The notes beneath the pieces were generated by a model. The model worked only from the letters and a program-made list of their open reading frames with translations, searched no databases and was not told where the DNA came from. A DNA stretch of 19,984 nt from Lachnospiraceae bacterium (GTDB lineage: Bacteria > Bacillota > Clostridia > Lachnospirales > Lachnospiraceae). This document shows positions 7,209-15,708 of this stretch, piece after piece; position 1 is the stretch's first letter; each line of letters begins with the position of its first letter. The position numbers and the translations under genes were made by a program. The stretch is taken from positions 1-19,984 of the forward strand of contig VSNJ01000069.1 of the NCBI GenBank assembly GCA_009774235.1, written 5' to 3'.

Positions 7209-8549
7209 TTAACTTAATGGTGCAGTTACACCTTCTACAAGGTTGTCAAGTGCTTTCTGTATTGCATTGTCATTCTTTGCTTTAATCTTGCCCTTTGCAA
7301 CCATTTCACCAAATGTCTTTGTTGTATCCCAGTATTTCTGGCCTACTGCCTGGATTACACCAATTTCACCCTCTGATGTTGCTGCAGCAATAGCCTTATC
7401 CTGTTTAATAGCATCTGATGCAAGTACATTTAAGTTAGTAGGAGGCTGTTTCTTCATATCAAAGTGAAGTTTCTGTGATTCTTCATTAGATATAAATTCT
7501 GCAAGAAGTACAGCCCAGCCTGTGTTCTTTGAATATTTATTTACAGCTTCAAATTTATAACCATATGCTGGAGCCATCTGTATATCTTTTACACCAAGTT
7601 TATATGTTGGCAGCTTAGTTGCAGAATAGCCATCTCCCCAGACTTTCTCAGCATTGCTGCTGTCCCATGCACCAGAGATAACTGCACAGAGGTCACCTGA
7701 TGCAATAGCATTTGAAATTTGTCCGTCTGGTACAGGCATAAATGCTGGATTAGAAGTAATATCAAGCATTGACTTTACTACATCAACACCCTTTATACCA
7801 TCTGCACTTGTACCATTCCAGTCCATTGTTGTAGTACCATCCTGGTTAAGGCCTGTTGTAAAACCTGCACCATAGAAGAATGATGCATTATACCATCCAG
7901 AGTTTAATGTCATGCCGACTTTCTTCTTACCCTTGTTTGCTGCTGCAAGAAGTGAATCCCATGACTTGGCATCTTCTTCTGAAACAACAGAAGAATCATA
8001 GTATAAGAAGTATGTGTTAGCCCCGCCTGTAGGGAAACCATACATCTTGCCATCAAGGGATGCTGCCTCAATAGAGTCTGGTGCATTTGCACTCTTTACA
8101 TCATCAAGTGTCTTGCCTGCCTTCGTAAGAACTTCACTTACATCATCAAGAGCTGCAAGAGCACCTGCCCTTACAAGGTCTGCAAGCTGGTCACTTGCAT
8201 ATGAATAAACATCTGCTGCTGCTTCAATATCTGTTAATACTGTATCTTTTGCAGTTGATTCTGATTCTACACCAATCTGGATTTCAAATTTCTGGTCAGA
8301 ATAAGTGCTCTCAAATTTTGCTACAACTTCTTTTAAATAATCCTGGTCTTCTTCTGCGCCCCAGAGAGTCAGCTTTACAGTTTCATCTGAACCTCCCCCT
8401 GCATTTGATGAATTCCCTCCTGATGATTCAGATGAACCCTTTGAACCTGATGTATCATCATTATTATTCCCTGATGAATCACCACATCCAGTTGTCATTG
8501 TTGCTACCATTGTTGCGCAAAGTAACATACTTAAGAGTTTTTTTCTCAT
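7209..8549 (-). CDS. malE: Maltodextrin-binding lipoprotein MalE, 446 aa
   Basis: This is an extracytoplasmic solute-binding protein of a CUT1 sugar importer. Residues 1-21 form a lipoprotein signal with positively charged start MRKK, a hydrophobic core and Cys22 in TTGC as the lipidated residue. A Ser/Gly/Asn-rich linker of about 30 residues follows, tethering the domain to the membrane. The mature part has the type-I binding protein pattern: VKLTLWGAEED, then FESTYSDQKFEIQIG, GKMYGFPTGGANTYFLYYDSS and a C-terminal helical region with TNLNVLASD. Substrate assignment to maltodextrin rests on the adjacent malF, malG and malQ. It is the first gene of the malEFG set, with an ATG at 8549 preceded by AAGGAGG. 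It is intact and should still be made although the permease is broken. Confidence 0.88.
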   Translation of the reverse strand: MRKKLLSMLLCATMVATMTTGCGDSSGNNNDDTSGSKGSSESSGGNSSNAGGGSDETVKLTLWGAEEDQDYLKEVVAKFESTYSDQKFEIQIGVESESTAKDTVLTDIEAAADVYSYASDQLADLVRAGALAALDDVSEVLTKAGKTLDDVKSANAPDSIEAASLDGKMYGFPTGGANTYFLYYDSSVVSEEDAKSWDSLLAAANKGKKKVGMTLNSGWYNASFFYGAGFTTGLNQDGTTTMDWNGTSADGIKGVDVVKSMLDITSNPAFMPVPDGQISNAIASGDLCAVISGAWDSSNAEKVWGDGYSATKLPTYKLGVKDIQMAPAYGYKFEAVNKYSKNTGWAVLLAEFISNEESQKLHFDMKKQPPTNLNVLASDAIKQDKAIAAATSEGEIGVIQAVGQKYWDTTKTFGEMVAKGKIKAKNDNAIQKALDNLVEGVTAPLS

Positions 8550-8578
8550 TCCTTTATTTCCTCCTTAAAATAAATTTT

Positions 8579-8601
8579 AATAACCACAACAGTTGGTTAT
8601 T
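8579..8601. promoter_or_regulatory. Inverted repeat in the malE leader
   Basis: AATAACCA (8579-8586) and TGGTTATT (8594-8601) form a perfect 8-bp dyad around seven bases, 30-52 bases upstream of malE. It could be an operator or an mRNA hairpin stabilising the malE leader; no family-specific match is recognised. Confidence 0.4.
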
Positions 8602-8612
8602 CTGTACAATTT

Positions 8613-8629
8613 GCAGTTACATTTACTGC
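8613..8629. promoter_or_regulatory. Candidate operator downstream of the malE promoter
   Basis: GCAGT (8613-8617) and ACTGC (8625-8629) form a 17-bp dyad located about +8 to +24 from the predicted transcription start, the same relative placement as the two LacI-type operators in this window, but without the central CG. Function is inferred only from position. Confidence 0.3.
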
Positions 8630-8642
8630 CTTTGCTGTGCAT

Positions 8643-8671
8643 ATTATACCATTATCCATTTAATTGCTGTT
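8643..8671 (-). promoter_or_regulatory. Probable malE promoter (extended -10)
   Basis: The minus strand carries TATAAT (8648-8643) preceded by TGG, an extended -10 element; the -35 region at the usual distance is poor, which suits a promoter needing an activator such as the neighbouring AraC-type protein. The leader would be about 87 bases. Confidence 0.55.
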
Positions 8672-8817
8672 TGCATTTCCAACCATATATTGTGCATTTA
8701 TGCCCATATAATCCGTTTTTTTGCAAGGATAATAGTATCTGCCAGACAATCTGCCACTATAAAATAACTAGCGTATCCGTTTGCGCATAATAAAACCAAA
8801 ACACTACTATTTTAACC

Positions 8818-9762
8818 CTACCATCCATTTTCTGGATGAATTTCAAACTTCATTATCTGCTGTTCAAAATTTTCTGGATTTTTTCTCCATTCATAAGGGG
8901 TACATCCTGTTACACGTTTAAAATTACGGTTAAATGTAGAAAGTGTAGAAAACCCGCATTTAAATGCAATATCTGCTACCAGGGCATCTGTTTTCCTAAG
9001 CAGTTCACAGGCATTTTTAATACGTATAAGGTTAATATACTCTAATGGTCCCATATTTATACAAGAAGAGAAAAGTCTCCGGATATGTGTTTCACTGATA
9101 TGGCAGTGCCCTGCCAGCGTTTCTATGCGTATCGGCTCCATATAATGGCTGTTTATGTATTCCAGGGCATCCGAAACCAGCATATTAAACCTGCCATAAT
9201 CCATATATAATGTATCCTGTGGCCCATCCACATTATTTCTTGCAAGTTCTGCCAGAAAAGCTATTAAAATCCCTTTTGCCTCTTCCAGGTAAAATACTTC
9301 TTTGTTTCTTATAATATCTAATGCCTGGAGAATTTTACCTGCAGCATCTGGCATATCTGAAACATTAAAAAAAGCACCTCTGGAATTAACATTTTGTATA
9401 ATCCAGCCATCCTTATTTTCATTGTTACCTGAAGTATACAAATTCTTTAGTATTTCTTCTGCATCAATAAAAATATATTCCCAGCGGCTTAAAGTTCCAG
9501 GGTCACTTGTAGTTGTATGTGGACAGTTCTGGGGAATTACAGAAAACTGTTCTCCAGAGAAATGGTAGTCTTTCTCCCCGATAGAAAGAGTGCCTTGTCC
9601 ATAATAACAATATCCTATCTCCATACAATTATGGAAATGCAGGTAATCTATACCATCCCCGTATGTCTGTATCCACTCATTTCCAAGAAGTGCCAGCACA
9701 GGAACTCCCATCGGCAGTTTATAATACCGGAATTCTATTTTAGATTTCTTTCCCTTTCCCAT
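8818..9762 (-). CDS. AraC-family transcriptional regulator, 314 aa
   Basis: The N-terminal sugar-sensing cupin is visible at about residues 38-98 (HFHNCMEIGYCYYGQGTLSI, then FSVIPQNCPH). The C-terminal AraC DNA-binding domain covers roughly 195-298 with two helix-turn-helix units, IRIETLAGHCHISETHIRRL and VADIAFKCGFSTLSTFNRNF, followed by the family signature TGCTPYEWRK. The start at 9762 follows AAGGAG. It lies between malQ and malE on the same strand, with its own promoter under a LacI-type operator, so it is a good candidate for a pathway-specific activator of malE, though its targets cannot be read from sequence. Spacing of about 270 bases to malE and the latter's own promoter argue for separate transcription. 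Confidence 0.9.
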   Translation of the reverse strand: MGKGKKSKIEFRYYKLPMGVPVLALLGNEWIQTYGDGIDYLHFHNCMEIGYCYYGQGTLSIGEKDYHFSGEQFSVIPQNCPHTTTSDPGTLSRWEYIFIDAEEILKNLYTSGNNENKDGWIIQNVNSRGAFFNVSDMPDAAGKILQALDIIRNKEVFYLEEAKGILIAFLAELARNNVDGPQDTLYMDYGRFNMLVSDALEYINSHYMEPIRIETLAGHCHISETHIRRLFSSCINMGPLEYINLIRIKNACELLRKTDALVADIAFKCGFSTLSTFNRNFKRVTGCTPYEWRKNPENFEQQIMKFEIHPENGW

Positions 9763-9791
9763 AATGCAGAGTTCTCCTTTCTGCTTATTGT

Positions 9792-9807
9792 GCGCAATCG
9801 GTTGTCC
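9792..9807 (-). promoter_or_regulatory. LacI-family-type operator of the AraC gene
   Basis: The plus strand reads GCAATCGGTTGT (9794-9805), two bases different from the perfect palindrome at 2934-2945, with similar flanks (TTATTGTG on the left). It lies at the predicted transcription start and 30-45 bases before the ATG, the same distance as in the 613-aa gene. Confidence 0.65.
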
Positions 9808-9813
9808 ATTTAT

Positions 9814-9842
9814 AATTTACCAGTTTTTCTGATATAAGTCAA
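9814..9842 (-). promoter_or_regulatory. Promoter of the AraC-family gene
   Basis: TTGACT (9842-9837) and, after 17 bases, TAAATT (9819-9814) on the minus strand give a start near 9807, inside the operator. The rest of the 362-base spacer up to malQ holds AT-rich sequence and the malQ terminator; I see no gene in it. Confidence 0.6.
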
Positions 9843-10072
9843 TATATTTCTTACAAAATATCAAAACAACAATTAATTTTTATTGCGCAATAGTAATAAA
9901 ACACAATATCCAAACCAGATTACCTGTTTTAAAAATGTACAATTAATTACTTAATCCCATACAGCCCTTCAATAACATTTTTACATCCAATCATTATTTT
10001 TATATTTGGAATATATACTTCCTTAAACTTGTTGTCATAAGCCAGATATCCTGGACATATTAATAAAAGATT

Positions 10073-10103
10073 ATAAAGGCAAAGCCTGCGCTTTGCCCTT
10101 TAT
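10073..10103 (-). terminator. malQ terminator
   Basis: ATAAAGGCAAAG (10073-10084) pairs with CTTTGCC-C-TTTAT (10091-10103), with one bulged base and a six-base loop, 21 bases past the malQ stop. The minus strand continues with a moderately T-rich stretch. Confidence 0.65.
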
Positions 10104-10124
10104 CCTGGTTATTGTACATTAGTT

Positions 10125-11756
10125 TTATGCTTTTCTTTTCTTGTTGCCTTTCTTCCTGCTTCTTTCCGTTCTCTTGCCCTTTTCTATCCTTTTGCCTTTT
10201 GCTTTTCTTATACCTTTTCTGCTTTGTTCTGCTCTTCTTTCCTCATATGCCCTCTTCCTGTATACAATTTCTGGCAGCCTGTAATAAATATCTGCAAGAT
10301 TAAAAAGTTCTTCTATCTCTTTACTATTAAATTCCCCTTCTTTAAGCCTCCATCTCCAGTTCTGCCCTATTGTTGAAGGAAGGTTAATTCTTGCTTTATT
10401 ATCCTTTAAAAGAATATCCTGCATCTGTATAATTGCTGTATCTGCAACACTGGCATAAGCAAGCTTTATAATGCCTTTAGCAAGCTCTTCTTCTTCATGG
10501 CAGCCTGTATATGCCTGCATGTACTTAGCACTTTTGCTACCAAGTGATTGAAAATACCCCATAAGTGTTTCATTGTCATGTGTACCACTATATACTACAT
10601 AATTCTTATCATAATTATGTGGAAGGTATTCATTGTTACAGTTACCATCAAATGCAAATTCAAGTACTTTCATTCCTGGATATCCAGTTTCTTTTAGAAG
10701 CTTCTTTGCCTCAGGCATTGCAACACCAAGGTCTTCAGCTATAATCTGTGCTGTACCGCTTATTGCTTCATCTATTGCATCAGTAAGCTTACGGCCAGGT
10801 CCCAGCCTGTATTCACCCTCCGATGGTACCCCGTCTGCAGGAATTGCATAATATTTAGCCATTCCAATAAAGTGGTCAATCCTGATAACATCATACATTC
10901 CTGCTGCTGATGCCATTCTCTTTTTCCACCATTTAAAGCCATCCTTTTCCATAATTTCCCAGTTATACAACGGATTACCCCACTTCTGTCCATAATCTGA
11001 AAATATATCTGGAGGGCATCCTGCTACATCTACAGGTTTTAAGTTATTATCAAGCTGGTACTGTCCAGGATTGGCCCATACATCTGAACTGTCAAGTGCA
11101 ACATAAATAGGAATATCCCCAATAATCTTTATTCCCTTGCCATTAACATATTTCTTAAGGCTTCTCCACTGGCTGTAGAATTTAAACTGGATAAATTTCC
11201 AGAATTCTATTTTATCTCCCAGCATCTCTGAATAGTGTTTTATTGCCGCTGGTTCTCTTGTTTTTATATCATCATCCCATAAAAGCCATTCTCTCTGGCC
11301 AAAATGTTCCTTACATGCCATAAACAATGCATAATCTTCTATCCAGCTGCTATTTTCTTCTACAAATACATTATAATCCTCATTTCCTTTAAAATTTGAA
11401 AATGCTTCTCTAAGAATTTCAAACCTGTTTTCATATATCTTGCTATAATCTATATCATCCTCAGACTGCCCCCAGTCTGCTGTATCTGCGCTTTCTTTTT
11501 TTAAAATACCTTCTTCAATAAGCATCTCCAGGTCAATAAAATATGGGTTGCCTGCAAATGTTGAAAATGACTGGTATGGGCTGTCCCCATAGCTTGTAGG
11601 TCCTATAGGAAGTACCTGCCAGTATGTCTGTCCTGCCTTTTTAAGCTTGTCTGCAAATTCATAAGCAGCTTTTCCAAATGTCCCAATTCCATATGGTGAT
11701 GGAAGGCTGCTTATAGGCAGTAATATACCCGCTCCTCTTGTTAATCTTTTCTCCAT
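10125..11756 (-). CDS. malQ: 4-alpha-glucanotransferase (amylomaltase), 543 aa, with basic C-terminal tail
   Basis: A GH77 enzyme of the cytoplasm that transfers glucan segments between malto-oligosaccharides and releases glucose. The family start RGAGILLPISSLPSPYGIG is present, as are the substrate-loop SPYQSFSTFAGNPYFIDLE and the catalytic residues: nucleophile Asp294 in RIDHF, acid/base Glu341 in IIAEDLG and Asp394 in SGTHDNE. The catalytic part ends near residue 500, the usual length; the final 43 residues contain 22 Lys/Arg and no predicted fold, an unusual addition. Start at 11756 follows AAAGGGG. The gene has its own promoter and terminator upstream of the AraC gene and belongs functionally with malEFG. 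Confidence 0.95.
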   Translation of the reverse strand: MEKRLTRGAGILLPISSLPSPYGIGTFGKAAYEFADKLKKAGQTYWQVLPIGPTSYGDSPYQSFSTFAGNPYFIDLEMLIEEGILKKESADTADWGQSEDDIDYSKIYENRFEILREAFSNFKGNEDYNVFVEENSSWIEDYALFMACKEHFGQREWLLWDDDIKTREPAAIKHYSEMLGDKIEFWKFIQFKFYSQWRSLKKYVNGKGIKIIGDIPIYVALDSSDVWANPGQYQLDNNLKPVDVAGCPPDIFSDYGQKWGNPLYNWEIMEKDGFKWWKKRMASAAGMYDVIRIDHFIGMAKYYAIPADGVPSEGEYRLGPGRKLTDAIDEAISGTAQIIAEDLGVAMPEAKKLLKETGYPGMKVLEFAFDGNCNNEYLPHNYDKNYVVYSGTHDNETLMGYFQSLGSKSAKYMQAYTGCHEEEELAKGIIKLAYASVADTAIIQMQDILLKDNKARINLPSTIGQNWRWRLKEGEFNSKEIEELFNLADIYYRLPEIVYRKRAYEERRAEQSRKGIRKAKGKRIEKGKRTERSRKKGNKKRKA

Positions 11757-11781
11757 AAAAATTCCCCTTTCTTATTTTATT

Positions 11782-11810
11782 ATTATATGCACTTACATTT
11801 ATGCTGCCAG
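11782..11810 (-). promoter_or_regulatory. Probable malQ promoter
   Basis: TATAAT (11787-11782) lies 17 bases after CTGGCA (11810-11805, four of six consensus bases) on the minus strand, about 25 bases before the malQ ATG. No LacI-type operator like the other two was found here. Confidence 0.55.
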
Positions 11811-11932
11811 AAGCAACACAAACAATCAGTAAAAACAGCCATTTTACATTTTAAATATTTAGAATTAATTTTTTGGATGTATATATATAACACTATTTCA
11901 GAGTTTCTTACACATTTTGCCTGTGCAGAAAG

Positions 11933-11969
11933 AAAGGACAATGTACCCATACTGTATACATTGTCCTTT
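11933..11969 (-). terminator. Terminator of the DUF1275 gene
   Basis: A perfect 13-bp stem, AAAGGACAATGTA (11933-11945) with 11957-11969, begins at the stop codon of the DUF1275 gene; the minus strand then reads CTTTCTTTCT. The stem is long enough for an intrinsic terminator despite the interrupted T tract. Confidence 0.7.
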
Positions 11970-12661
11970 TAATCAGCTTTTCCTGCTGTAGCAACTTCCC
12001 TTTTAACCCCTATAAACATTCCATGCCCTATTGCAAGAAACACCATTCCAATTAATAGTGGTACAAGACAAAATATAACACCTTTCATTGCAAATCCTTT
12101 ATAAATAAAATATGAAAATACAACCCCTGCATGATATGACAGGAGCACACCTCCAAAAAACTTTGTTTTCTTAAGGTGCTCTTTATTTTTATCACATAGA
12201 TATTCCACATAAGATGTGGTAAACTGCCTTAAATTATTAGTTGAAAAAACGGAAGAACTTACAAATCCTCCTGCACCTGGAAATGAGTTCCATTGTATTG
12301 CTGTCATAAAAAATACAGGATACAGTGCTATAATTGTATTCATCTTCTCCGTAAAAAAATACAACACTGCTACCATAAGCATTTCCACAATTATACATAA
12401 TGTTTTCATATTAATATGTGTATATTTTGGAATTATTACTGGTATTGACAAGCCTGCCATATATATTACAACTGCTATAAGACGCAGGCAAAGCTCTGGA
12501 AAGTTTCTTCCAGTTATACACAATACAACATTTATAAGGTTTGCTGTCTGTGCAGACGCAAGAAAATCTGCATGGTTAAGTATTGCATATGCTGCAATAA
12601 ATCCACCTGCAGCACACATTGAATATTGTACACAATAGTCAAGTTTATTACTCTCTTTCAT
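11969..12661 (-). CDS. DUF1275 (YoaK-like) membrane protein, 230 aa
   Basis: A polytopic membrane protein with about six hydrophobic segments. The DUF1275/YoaK pattern is recognisable: GGFIAAYAIL near the start, a SAQTANLINVVL segment, AIQWNSF in the middle, and TNNLRQFTTSYVEYLC then KFFGGVLLSYHAGVVFSYF towards the end. Members are widespread; their function is not established, though a transporter-like role is usually assumed. The ATG at 12661 follows a weak GGTGGAG-type site. It stands between malQ and the chemoreceptor with separate ends, so neighbouring genes give no clear hint of its task. Confidence 0.8.
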   Translation of the reverse strand: MKESNKLDYCVQYSMCAAGGFIAAYAILNHADFLASAQTANLINVVLCITGRNFPELCLRLIAVVIYMAGLSIPVIIPKYTHINMKTLCIIVEMLMVAVLYFFTEKMNTIIALYPVFFMTAIQWNSFPGAGGFVSSSVFSTNNLRQFTTSYVEYLCDKNKEHLKKTKFFGGVLLSYHAGVVFSYFIYKGFAMKGVIFCLVPLLIGMVFLAIGHGMFIGVKREVATAGKAD

Positions 12662-12739
12662 TACTCCACCTTCTAATCTGTTATTTTATTCCACAGAAGA
12701 GAGTATAACCCTGTTTACCCCACTTGTCAAAGCCTTAAT

Positions 12740-14473
12740 TTAAAGATTTACAAAGCAGTTTGTTTCTTCTTTAAATCTTGTAGAAATCTCTTCATTAGTT
12801 ACCATTTCTTTGTTCACATCACTTATATCAGAAACCAGTGAATCAACACTTTCAGCAGCACTTGTTACACCATCTGCACTTTCTTCAACCGCTTTTGTAA
12901 TACCATCTACAGAATCAGTTATAGAATTAATTATCTTGGTAAGATCTGCTGAGAAATCTGCAAAATTATTTATTGTAGCGTTAACATGTGTAGCATCTAC
13001 ATTATACTGTTGTCCGCTCATTACAAACTTATCATAGTCTGGAAGTATTGTTTCATCAATAAAGTTTACTATCCTATTAGCCGACTCTATAAGTCCATGT
13101 ACAGATTCAATAACCATTTCATTAATTCCCTGGATATTATTAGCTGCGTCCTTGCTTGATTCTGCAAGCTGCCTTATCTCATCTGCAACAACTGCAAACC
13201 CTTTCCCTGCCTCACCTGCCCTGGCCGCCTCAATAGAAGCATTAAGTGCAAGAAGGTTAGTCTGGCTTGATATACTTAAAATATCAGTTGTGAGCTGTGA
13301 TATTTTCTCAACATGCCTGCTTTTCTCCATTGAATCTTTTAATTCCTGCACAATTACTGATACTATATTGTTAGCCTCATCTTTACTGCTTTTAGCTGTC
13401 TTTTCAAGTGAAACAGCACGTTCATTCATCTGGTTGGTATAATTAAGTATTTCTCCTGCTTCTTCTGCAATATTATGTACTTTGTCATTAGCATTAGCTG
13501 TTTCCTCGTCAACACTCCGCATTGTAGCAGCAATCTCTTCCATTGTGGCAGAAAGTTCCTCCATTACTGCAGATATATCATATGCACTGGCATTAGCAGC
13601 ATCCGCTTTCTTTGCAACATTGCTTACACTGTTGTCAAGGTTTTCAGAAGTAGCAGTTATTATTTTCATTATACTTTCTAGTTTACTTACAAACTCATTA
13701 ATATTAGATGAAACACGCCCTATTTCATTTGAAGACCTCACAGAAATCCTCTTTGACAAATCACCCTTGTTTAAGTTAATATCATTAACCAGTATATCAA
13801 GTTCCCTATTCATTTTCTTTAAAGGCTTTATTACTGATAATAATATTGAAGTAATTACAAAAATAATTACACCAACAATTACAACAATAAAAATAATAGA
13901 TGTTATTTCTGATTTCTTATAAACAGAATTGAGTTCATTTTTAAGACTGTCTGTAACTTTATTATTTGCTGTAATAATCTCATCAATATCTTTCTGTAGT
14001 ATATCTGACCACCTTGCCAGGTTATAATTTGCATAAGTCATAGCTTCTACAGAATCTTCATAAGCAAGACCAGCAAGCTTATTTACATCTCCTATAAATG
14101 TAGAATAATCAAGCCTGTAATCCATAAATTTATCCTTGGTTTCCTTATCTGTAAACATGCCCTCAAGCTGTTCTAATAAGTTATCAGCCTCACTAATTAC
14201 TGGTTCTGTCTCTGACCAGACCTGTTCCATAGCAGTCTTATTGCCTGCCAGGCATAATTCAAACATATATTTCTGTATCCGTTCACTTCTTACACTTATC
14301 TTGTCAAGAACCGCAATATTTTCAAGCTGTTCATCAGATATCTCCCGGCTCACATTATTAACCCTGCTAAGCCCTCTCAAAGAAATATTCATAGAAATAC
14401 CACTTATAAGACCAAGAATAATAACAGGTATTATAATATATACAGCTACACTTATATATCTGGCTTTTTTCAT
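12740..14473 (-). CDS. Methyl-accepting chemotaxis protein with 4-helix-bundle sensor, 577 aa
   Basis: Start at 14473 is set by AAGGAGG just upstream. Order: short cytoplasmic MKKAR, transmembrane helix 1 (about 6-28), an extracytoplasmic helical sensor of about 160 residues resembling four-helix-bundle ligand domains, transmembrane helix 2 (about 190-214), a HAMP domain (about 215-268, with KPLKKMNRELD and NEIGRVSSNINEF), then the signalling domain. The conserved hairpin tip (SSQTNLLALNASIEAARAGE, from about residue 402) that binds CheA and CheW is intact. No C-terminal CheR-docking pentapeptide is present. The ligand is not predictable. It has a separate promoter and lies downstream of the GreA-type gene. 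Confidence 0.93.
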   Translation of the reverse strand: MKKARYISVAVYIIIPVIILGLISGISMNISLRGLSRVNNVSREISDEQLENIAVLDKISVRSERIQKYMFELCLAGNKTAMEQVWSETEPVISEADNLLEQLEGMFTDKETKDKFMDYRLDYSTFIGDVNKLAGLAYEDSVEAMTYANYNLARWSDILQKDIDEIITANNKVTDSLKNELNSVYKKSEITSIIFIVVIVGVIIFVITSILLSVIKPLKKMNRELDILVNDINLNKGDLSKRISVRSSNEIGRVSSNINEFVSKLESIMKIITATSENLDNSVSNVAKKADAANASAYDISAVMEELSATMEEIAATMRSVDEETANANDKVHNIAEEAGEILNYTNQMNERAVSLEKTAKSSKDEANNIVSVIVQELKDSMEKSRHVEKISQLTTDILSISSQTNLLALNASIEAARAGEAGKGFAVVADEIRQLAESSKDAANNIQGINEMVIESVHGLIESANRIVNFIDETILPDYDKFVMSGQQYNVDATHVNATINNFADFSADLTKIINSITDSVDGITKAVEESADGVTSAAESVDSLVSDISDVNKEMVTNEEISTRFKEETNCFVNL

Positions 14474-14515
14474 ATTCCGCCTCCTTAGTTTTATTCTCCG
14501 CACCAATTATTATTA

Positions 14516-14544
14516 ATTATATCATAATAATTTTTTATCTACAA
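14516..14544 (-). promoter_or_regulatory. Promoter of the first chemoreceptor gene
   Basis: TATAAT (14521-14516) preceded by TGA forms an extended -10 element, 17 bases after a weak TTGTAG (14544-14539) on the minus strand. A sigma-28 motility promoter was looked for here and not seen. Confidence 0.55.
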
Positions 14545-14677
14545 CAATACAAAAATATATTTTTATTAATACACTTTTATAAATATAGCAACAACATTTT
14601 CATAAATAATTAATCAAAAATACTACTTTAGAATTTTTACTTATGCTGGAATTCTGGTTCTGGTTATATAGAAATTT

Positions 14678-15178
14678 TTAAAACCTGTTTATTTCTTCTG
14701 TTTCATCATCACTTTTTCTTATCTCTCTTATCTGTGCAAAATACCCGTTCTTATCATCTATAGCAATATAAACCCTGTCACCTGCTTTATGTTTTAAAAG
14801 TGCTTTGCCCATAGGTGACTCAATACTTATCATATTTCTCATTACATCACACCTTACTGTTGTAACAATTTTGTATTCTTCTTCACAATCATCATCCTCG
14901 ATATATAATAAAACTGTATCATTTAAACCTGCTTCGTTGTCTTTTGAATCATCCTCAATAATTTTTGCTGTTTTAACCATTTTTTCAAGATAACGTATCC
15001 TGCTCTCATTCTCATTTTTAAACTTTTTGGCGGCTTTATATTCAAAATTTTCACTTAAGTCACCATGTGCCCTTGCTTCTTTAACATCTTCTATTGCCTG
15101 TTTCCGAACAACAAGCTTACGATGCTCTATTTCTTGCTCCATCTTTTCAATATCTTTCCTGGTTAATCTGTCATACAT
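14678..15178 (-). CDS. GreA/GreB-family transcript cleavage factor, 166 aa
   Basis: The protein binds RNA polymerase in its secondary channel and stimulates cleavage of backtracked RNA. The N-terminal coiled coil (about 1-80) carries the tip motif HGDLSENFEY, with the acidic Asp40 and Glu43 needed for cleavage, and the C-terminal FKBP-like domain has the family's SPMGKALLKHKAGDRVYI. At 166 residues it is close to the usual 158 of GreA; an acidic insertion (DDDCEEEY) and an acidic tail distinguish it. Start at 15178 follows GGAGGAAAG; the in-frame extension to 15208 lacks a ribosome site. Whether it is the housekeeping GreA or a second paralogue cannot be told without the rest of the genome. 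Confidence 0.88.
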   Translation of the reverse strand: MYDRLTRKDIEKMEQEIEHRKLVVRKQAIEDVKEARAHGDLSENFEYKAAKKFKNENESRIRYLEKMVKTAKIIEDDSKDNEAGLNDTVLLYIEDDDCEEEYKIVTTVRCDVMRNMISIESPMGKALLKHKAGDRVYIAIDDKNGYFAQIREIRKSDDETEEINRF

Positions 15179-15384
15179 ATCTTTCCTCCATAACTTCAAA
15201 AGTGGCAAAACAGCCTATGCCAGATAGCATAGTGCATGCCTGCCACAAATGTATCTAAGAACGTCTCAAACATCCTTATAATAGCATGCAGTCCAAATAT
15301 ACTGGTAACAACAGTTCTGCACACCAATGATTTTATCAAAGACCCTGCCTATAGAAACAGTAGTCTTCTTTTATTAGATAAATC

Positions 15385-15687
15385 TTATACTTCATAATCC
15401 ATGCACATCCTGGTTTCTGTATATGGACGTACATAAGTATCTGCTGCTTTTACATGTTCAGGATGTACCTGGTATGCTTTTAATGCATCTTCATTTTCAA
15501 GCTCACTATCAAGCATTACATCAGTATTAGAAGACGCAAGAGGTGAAGTTATAACTGTTATATTTATAAGCCCAGGTACTTTTCCAGCAAGTGCTTCCAG
15601 GTTATCTTTTATTCCACTTAATACCTCCTGCCTGCTTTTATCTCCAAGTTCTTCTTTAAGCTTCCATAAAATTACATGTTTAACCAT
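15385..15687 (-). CDS. Dabb-family (stress-responsive A/B barrel) protein, 100 aa
   Basis: A single dimeric alpha/beta barrel domain of the ferredoxin-like fold: MVKHVILWKLKEE at the start, a helix with VLSGIKDNLEALAGKVPG, a DVMLDSELENEDALKAYQVHPEHVKAADTYV segment and the terminal strand RMCMDY. The family's members are small cytoplasmic proteins of mostly unknown role, some acting on polyketides or reacting to stress. The ATG at 15687 follows AGAAAGGAT. It follows the REC-HD-GYP gene on the same strand with a dyad of unclear function between them. Confidence 0.85.
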   Translation of the reverse strand: MVKHVILWKLKEELGDKSRQEVLSGIKDNLEALAGKVPGLINITVITSPLASSNTDVMLDSELENEDALKAYQVHPEHVKAADTYVRPYTETRMCMDYEV

Positions 15688-15708
15688 AATTATTATCCTT
15701 TCTATGAT

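Noticed and set aside
8195..8767. 190-aa plus-strand frame rich in Leu and His
   Set aside because: It is the antisense of the malE signal peptide and Ser/Gly linker; low-complexity composition and no ribosome site.
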